Shown here: positions 38,873-45,401 of the stretch, one piece after another | Numbering within the stretch: the first letter of the stretch is position 1 | Layout: the number at the start of each line of letters is the position of its first letter | NCBI GenBank assembly: GCA_023386645.1 | Contig: JAEWJI010000002.1 | Span: forward strand, 1 to 45,401 | Direction of reading: 5' to 3' | DNA length: 45,401 nt | Source: Pseudomonadota bacterium | GTDB lineage: Bacteria; Pseudomonadota; Alphaproteobacteria; Caulobacterales; Caulobacteraceae | Made by a program: the position numbers and the translations under genes | The notes under the pieces: model-generated | The model's database searches: none | Told to the model about the DNA's origin: nothing | What the model saw: the letters and a program-made list of their open reading frames with translations, nothing else

Positions 38873-39451
38873 ATGGATCGATTTGAGTATGTGATCGCCC
38901 TCATGGCGATCATCACCGGCCTCGGCCTCTCGGATGCCGGGCTCAGCCTGCATCGGCTGATGAAGCGGCGATCGCGGGTGCGCTGGGACTGGCTGCCGCT
39001 GGCGGTCGCGGCCTATCTGTCATTTTCGCTGATCCGCCTTTGGTACCAGTTGTGGACGACGCGTGACGCCCCTGGCGTCACGGACCTGCTGTTCTTCATC
39101 ACCCTTGTGGCGGAGACCTTCCTGTTGTTCCTCGCGGTGGCGGCCGCGCTCCCGGACGAGGACGATTTCGACGGTGGGACGATCGATCTGCGAGACTTCT
39201 ATGTCCGCCATCAGCGCTACATCTGGACCCTGTTTACGACGTTCACCGTGGCCTGGACGCTTCATGCGATCTACTTCGGCCTAACCGGTAACGCGTCGGC
39301 CGCCCGTTTGGGTGTCGTCGCTCTCGTGGTGCTTATCCCGCTCGTGATCGGCGGGTTGCTCGCGGTTCTGAGGGGTAGGCGCTGGCACGTCGCGGGCGTC
39401 TGCCTGCTGTTGGTGCATGAGGCCGCCTGGATGGTTTGGGCCGGCCTCTAG
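38873..39451 (+). CDS. Hypothetical polytopic membrane protein
   Basis: A 192-residue protein with about six hydrophobic spans (roughly 5-24, 39-57, 66-88, 114-135, 142-160 and 166-184). An acidic loop (LPDEDDFDGGTIDLRDFYVR) lies between spans 3 and 4. A GGGGGGAG run three bases before the ATG sets the start. No family is recognised with certainty. It is flanked by minus-strand genes on both sides, and its stop interlocks with that of alr in CTAG. Confidence 0.75.
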   Translation: MDRFEYVIALMAIITGLGLSDAGLSLHRLMKRRSRVRWDWLPLAVAAYLSFSLIRLWYQLWTTRDAPGVTDLLFFITLVAETFLLFLAVAAALPDEDDFDGGTIDLRDFYVRHQRYIWTLFTTFTVAWTLHAIYFGLTGNASAARLGVVALVVLIPLVIGGLLAVLRGRRWHVAGVCLLLVHEAAWMVWAGL

Positions 39452-40485
39452 CCCCCGTAGCACCGCGACACCCGACCACCAATCGAGGTCAGCAGTTCGT
39501 AGGAAATGGTGTGCGCGGCCGCGGCGGCGTCGTCCACCGGACGGTTGGGACCGAACAACTCGACATGATCGCCGACGGCCAAGTCTGCGCCGCTGACATC
39601 GACGGCCATAACGTCCATGGACACACGGCCGACGATGGAGCGAAGGGCCCCGGCGGCCCAGACCTGGCCATCGGGGCTGGTGGAGCGGAGGACGCCGTCG
39701 GCGTAGCCAGCGCCGCAGGTGGCGATGCGACGTGGTGCGGTCGCAACGTAGCCGCGCGAGTAGCCGACGCTCGCTCCCGCACGCAGGTCGCGGACCTGAA
39801 GCACCTCGGCGGTCAGGGTGGCTACGGCCCGAAGGCGAGGGTCGGGACGCCCCTCCGGCCCGCCGCCATACAGGCAGATGCCGGGCCGCACCGCGTCGAA
39901 GCCGAAATCGGGACCGAGGAAGCATCCCCCGGAGTTGGCGAACGACTTGAGAGCATTGGGGTAACGGGTGGAGACGGCGGCGAAGGCGTCGCGCTGCCGC
40001 CGGTTCATCGGCTCGGTCGGATCGTCGGCACAGGCCAGGTGACTGAGCAGCAGCTTGAGGCCGTGGAAGGGATCCGGCGCCTGGTCGGCCTGGAAGCCGA
40101 GGCGGTTCATCCCCGTATCGATCTGTAGGCCGCAGGGGCCGCCACCGGCGGACAGCCACTCCGCCATCTGAGCCTCGGTGTTCAGGATCGGCCGGAGCGC
40201 CGCCTGGCGCAGCCTTCCGGCCGTGCCTCTCAGACAGCCGTCCAAGACGTAGATCGTCGGCTCCGGACCTAGGGCCTCACGCAGCGTCTCGCCCTCGCCG
40301 CAGCGTGCCACGAAGAATGTGCGCGCGCCCTCGCCCAACAGCCGTCGCGCGATGGGCACGGCGCCTAGGCCATAGGCGTTGGCCTTGACGACCGGATGCA
40401 CCGGGCGGCCGGATACGGCCTCCAGGGCATGGAAGTTGTGCGCGACGGCGGAGAGGTCGACGGTCAGCCGGGCCGGGGAGGGCAT
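39448..40485 (-). CDS. alr: Alanine racemase Alr
   Basis: PLP enzyme that makes D-alanine for peptidoglycan. The 345-residue protein has a TIM barrel with the cofactor lysine K34 in VVKANAYGLG, then a beta domain with the catalytic tyrosine likely at Y242 in GASVGYSRGY. QIDTGMNRLGF and RPGICLYGG are further signature parts. It is a little shorter than the usual 360-370 residues but complete. The gene is 40 bases downstream of dnaB, probably in one transcript. Confidence 0.95.
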   Translation of the reverse strand: MPSPARLTVDLSAVAHNFHALEAVSGRPVHPVVKANAYGLGAVPIARRLLGEGARTFFVARCGEGETLREALGPEPTIYVLDGCLRGTAGRLRQAALRPILNTEAQMAEWLSAGGGPCGLQIDTGMNRLGFQADQAPDPFHGLKLLLSHLACADDPTEPMNRRQRDAFAAVSTRYPNALKSFANSGGCFLGPDFGFDAVRPGICLYGGGPEGRPDPRLRAVATLTAEVLQVRDLRAGASVGYSRGYVATAPRRIATCGAGYADGVLRSTSPDGQVWAAGALRSIVGRVSMDVMAVDVSGADLAVGDHVELFGPNRPVDDAAAAAHTISYELLTSIGGRVSRCYGG

Positions 40486-40525
40486 GGTCTGCTCTAGCTT
40501 GACCGAAGCCTCAGCGCGAGGGGTC

Positions 40526-42016
40526 TCAGTCGTAGCCGCGATTGTCGTAGCGGCCGTCGCGCGCCAGGTTGCCGAACTTGGTCGTGTCGGAATCGAAGGA
40601 CAGTTTCACGATGCCGATCGGGCCGTGGCGCTGCTTGCCGATGACGACCTCGGCGACGTTGCGCAGCCGGTCCATGTCCTCCTGCCACTGCAGGTGTTCG
40701 GGGGTGCCTTCGGTCGGCTCGGCCCGTTCCTTGTAGTAGCTCTCGCGGTACACGAACATGACGGCGTCGGCGTCCTGTTCGATCGAGCCGGATTCGCGCA
40801 GGTCCGACAGCTGGGGCCGCTTGTCCTCGCGGTTCTCGACCTGGCGCGAGAGCTGCGACAGGGCGATGATCGGAACGTTCAGCTCCTTGGCCAGGGCCTT
40901 GAGACCGCCGGTGATCTCCGACACCTCCTGGACGCGGTTCTTGTTGCCGTTGTTGTCGCCGGTGGTGATGAGCTGGAGGTAGTCGACGACGATCAGGTCC
41001 AAACCCTGCTCAGCGCGCTTCAGGCGGCGGGCCCGGGCGGCGAGCTTGGAGATGGCCAGGCCGCCGGTGGCGTCGATGTAGAGGGGGCTCTCGCCGATCT
41101 CGATGGCGGCGTCGCGCACCTTGCCGAAGTCCGAGGCGTCGATCTCGCCCTTGCGGAGGCGGTCGGAGGACACGCCGGACGCGTCCGCGAGGATCCGCAT
41201 GGCGAGCTGTTCGGCGCTCATTTCCAGCGAGAAGAAGGCGACCACGCCGCCGGACACCGTCTTGCGGCCTTCGGGTGTAGGCTCCCAGCGATAGTTCCGG
41301 GCCACGTTGAAGGCGATGTTGGTGGCCAGGGCCGTTTTCCCCATCGAGGGACGGCCCGCAAGGATCAGCAGGTCGGATGGGTAGAGGCCGCCCAACTTCT
41401 GGTCGAGGTCGTCCAGATGGGTGGCCAGGCCGGCGAGCTTGCCGTCCCGCTGGTAGGCTTCGCCCGCCATTTCGACCGCGCCGGCCAGGGCCGTGGAGAA
41501 GCTGACGAAGCCGGAGGAGGGGGCGCCGGACTCCGCCAGGGAGTAGAGGGTCAGCTCCGCCTGTTCGATCTGGTCGAGCGCGGCGATCTCCGGGTCGGGC
41601 GCGGCCTTGATGACGTCTCCGCCAATCCGGATCAGGTCGCGGCGCAGGGCCAGGTCGTAGACCAGGCGCGCGTAGTCCGGGGCGTTGGCGGCGGGCGGGG
41701 CGCGGTCGACCAGGTCGGCGAGGTAGCGCAGACCGCCGAACTCCTGGAACGCAGGGTCCTGCTTGAACCGCTCCATCAGGATGGTGGGCTCGGCCAGGAG
41801 CCCCTGACGGATATGGTTCTCGATCGCGTCGAACAGGCGCTGGTGGAACGGCTCGTAGAAGTGGGCGCCGCGCAACCGGTCGCTCAGCCGCTCGAAGACG
41901 GCGTTGTCGAACATCAGGGCGCCCAGCAGCGCCTGCTCCGCCTCCAGGTTATGGGGCAGCGAGGGGATCGGCACGGCGTCGGAGCCGCTGAAGGGGATGG
42001 GGGCGAAGGCGTTCAT
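40526..42016 (-). CDS. dnaB: Replicative DNA helicase DnaB
   Basis: Hexameric 5'-3' helicase that drives the replication fork. The 496-residue protein has an N-terminal primase-interaction domain (PHNLEAEQALLGALM, about 21-125), a linker, and a RecA-like ATPase domain with Walker A GRPSMGKT (221-228), DLIVVDYLQLI (Walker B) and the arginine-finger region DLRESGSIEQDADAV. No intein is seen at the usual insertion sites. It precedes alr on the same strand, an order common in alphaproteobacteria. Confidence 0.97.
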   Translation of the reverse strand: MNAFAPIPFSGSDAVPIPSLPHNLEAEQALLGALMFDNAVFERLSDRLRGAHFYEPFHQRLFDAIENHIRQGLLAEPTILMERFKQDPAFQEFGGLRYLADLVDRAPPAANAPDYARLVYDLALRRDLIRIGGDVIKAAPDPEIAALDQIEQAELTLYSLAESGAPSSGFVSFSTALAGAVEMAGEAYQRDGKLAGLATHLDDLDQKLGGLYPSDLLILAGRPSMGKTALATNIAFNVARNYRWEPTPEGRKTVSGGVVAFFSLEMSAEQLAMRILADASGVSSDRLRKGEIDASDFGKVRDAAIEIGESPLYIDATGGLAISKLAARARRLKRAEQGLDLIVVDYLQLITTGDNNGNKNRVQEVSEITGGLKALAKELNVPIIALSQLSRQVENREDKRPQLSDLRESGSIEQDADAVMFVYRESYYKERAEPTEGTPEHLQWQEDMDRLRNVAEVVIGKQRHGPIGIVKLSFDSDTTKFGNLARDGRYDNRGYD

Positions 42017-42137
42017 CGGTTAACGCATAGCCCTGACACGTCCCTACGACACGAGCGGACGCAGGGGTTCATGTGAATCGATTTCGTCGGCTTGGGGACG
42101 ATCCCGGAAAGCTCAATCCCGTCAGTCGAAGGAGGCT

Positions 42138-42515
42138 TCAGGCGCAGGGATAGCGGTCGGCCATCCAGAGGCGGAACCCATCTGGGACGCTCATGCGCGC
42201 ACGACGGGGCTGGGGAATGGCGTTCAGGAAGGCCAGAACCTGGCGGGGATTAAGCTCGATCCGTTCCGGAGGACAGGCCGCTGGCGCGCGGCCAGCGGCT
42301 CGCGCGGCCCTGATTTCGGCGCCGACGGCTCGGAAGGCGGCGTTCGTCTCGTTGACGATCCGGCGCGTGCTAGGCCGCAGCATGGCGGTCGGATTCAGGG
42401 GGATGCGGTTGGCCTCCGCGACGAAGGCGTCGAGCGTCCGCGCCGGCTGGGCGCCCGCCGGAGCCGCGGCAAGACAGAGGACGGCCAGAAATCCAGCGGC
42501 GATCCTGTTGATCAT
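42138..42515 (-). CDS. Small secreted protein, Rap1a/Tai-like pattern
   Basis: A 125-residue exported protein with a signal peptide cut after about APAGAQ (residue 22). The mature part has two cysteines, one in ACPPERIEL and one near the end (RYPC), that could form a disulfide. The C-PxxxxLxxxQVLAFLN...YPC layout recalls Rap1a/Tai immunity proteins, but no cognate effector is nearby, so the match is weak. The ATG is preceded by AGGGA. It stands between dnaB and the TonB receptor on the same strand. Confidence 0.65.
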   Translation of the reverse strand: MINRIAAGFLAVLCLAAAPAGAQPARTLDAFVAEANRIPLNPTAMLRPSTRRIVNETNAAFRAVGAEIRAARAAGRAPAACPPERIELNPRQVLAFLNAIPQPRRARMSVPDGFRLWMADRYPCA

Positions 42516-42574
42516 GGTGTTGTCCCTTCCCGAACCCGATGATGGGGGGCGAACCGTGGCGTCAGAAAGGCGAA

Positions 42575-42598
42575 GGGCGCGCCTTTGAGGACGCGCCC
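42575..42598 (-). terminator. Probable terminator of the TonB receptor gene
   Basis: GGGCGCG and CGCGCCC form a 7-bp stem, extendable by CCT/AGG with a one-base bulge, followed on the minus strand by TTCGCCTTT. It lies 24 bases past the receptor stop and before the small secreted protein. The T tract is interrupted, so confidence is moderate. Confidence 0.5.
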
Positions 42599-42621
42599 AC
42601 GACATCACTAGCCGTCGCGGA

Positions 42622-45117
<2,496 letters not shown>

Positions 45118-45365
45118 CGTGGGTCCTTGTCCTGATGACGCGGCGGCGGATCCGGCGAGGGGGAAGCCTCGACGATCGACCGTCCTTATTGTTGGAAGAC
45201 AAGGAGCGACGGGGTCTGTCCGACCGGTGCAGCTCACAGAGGCTCGTCACCATTCGCCGCTCCAACCCGTGATCCGTTCGAGGAGCAGGGTGTAACCATA
45301 TTGGATAGCGACGTTTTTTCGTCAAGCGGGCGATTGACGGAAAAAAAGGCGGTGCGCGGCCCCCG
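45118..45365 (-). promoter_or_regulatory. Upstream region of the TonB receptor gene
   Basis: On the minus strand, TTGACG (45320-45325) is a good -35 match. A candidate -10 AATATG (45297-45302) lies 17 bases downstream of it. A/T runs of six and seven bases flank the region, and GACG/CGTC arms lie around a T6 run. The leader would be about 175 bases long. No Fur, riboswitch or sigma-24-like element was recognised. The promoter call is tentative. Confidence 0.35.
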
Positions 45366-45377
45366 CCCCCCCCCCCC
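45366..45377. repeat. C12 homopolymer at the window edge
   Basis: Twelve consecutive C residues follow CCCCCG, and a short GT-rich stretch with T5 comes after. The tract lies near the right end of the window, about 250 bases upstream of the TonB receptor gene. It may be a phase-variable spacer, an assembly-edge artefact, or plain low complexity. Confidence 0.8.
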
Positions 45378-45401
45378 GTGTGGGTGTGTTTTTAGCCGAA
45401 A

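Noticed and set aside
40526..42016. Intein in DnaB
   Set aside because: The protein is 496 residues, with continuous Walker A and downstream motifs and no intein splicing residues.
45118..45365. Fur box upstream of the TonB receptor
   Set aside because: No TGATAAT-like half site was found on either strand.

Overview
The window looks like chromosomal DNA of an alphaproteobacterium, most likely Caulobacterales (Caulobacter, Phenylobacterium or Brevundimonas-like). The basis is very high GC, third-position GC bias, dense packing with 1-11 bp overlaps, alphaproteobacterial protein types (a DUF3126 protein, a PurF with propeptide but no Fe-S cysteines, a long LigA) and the orders guaB-MAPEG-rsmB-guaA, yfgM-bamB-der and radA-cvpA-purF. 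No transposase, integrase, phage gene, CRISPR array or rRNA was seen. Placement below order level is inference.

Layout. 0-3.2 kb: ferrous iron uptake feoA-feoB behind a Fur-box-like site, then a prepilin peptidase. 3.2-8.7 kb: TetR regulator directly behind tRNA-Thr(UGU), DUF486 membrane protein, HIT hydrolase, queF, DUF817 membrane protein, nitroreductase, Nudix hydrolase, cysE and a DUF3126 protein, closed by a strong terminator. 8.7-17.9 kb: a Lys/Ala/Pro-rich basic protein, prmA, a membrane-anchored Ala-rich helical protein, aminopeptidase P, ligA, an M28 peptidase lipoprotein followed without a gap by a 39-residue membrane microprotein and a second lipoprotein, a cyclophilin and rlmE. 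18.2-25 kb: a tandem DUF2061 protein with a His-rich linker, guaB-MAPEG-rsmB-guaA-dctA, and a PhnB-like VOC protein.

25.6-29.3 kb is the most unusual stretch. The three-gene series (about 135-residue two-to-three-helix membrane protein; ECF-type sigma factor; overlapping small membrane protein that looks like an anti-sigma factor) occurs twice in the same order and orientation. A convergent endonuclease/exonuclease/phosphatase-family putative lipoprotein gene lies between the copies. The matching members share length, topology and motifs, so this looks like a diverged duplication of a small signalling cassette.

29.4-45.4 kb: yfgM-bamB-der (envelope assembly and ribosome biogenesis), a Crp/Fnr-type regulator, then on the minus strand radA-cvpA-purF-VOC-SDR, an orphan membrane protein on the plus strand, dnaB-alr, a small secreted protein, and a TonB-dependent receptor whose upstream region ends at the window edge in a C12 homopolymer. 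Many convergent pairs overlap at their stop codons or lie within a few bases of each other, so little room remains for terminators.
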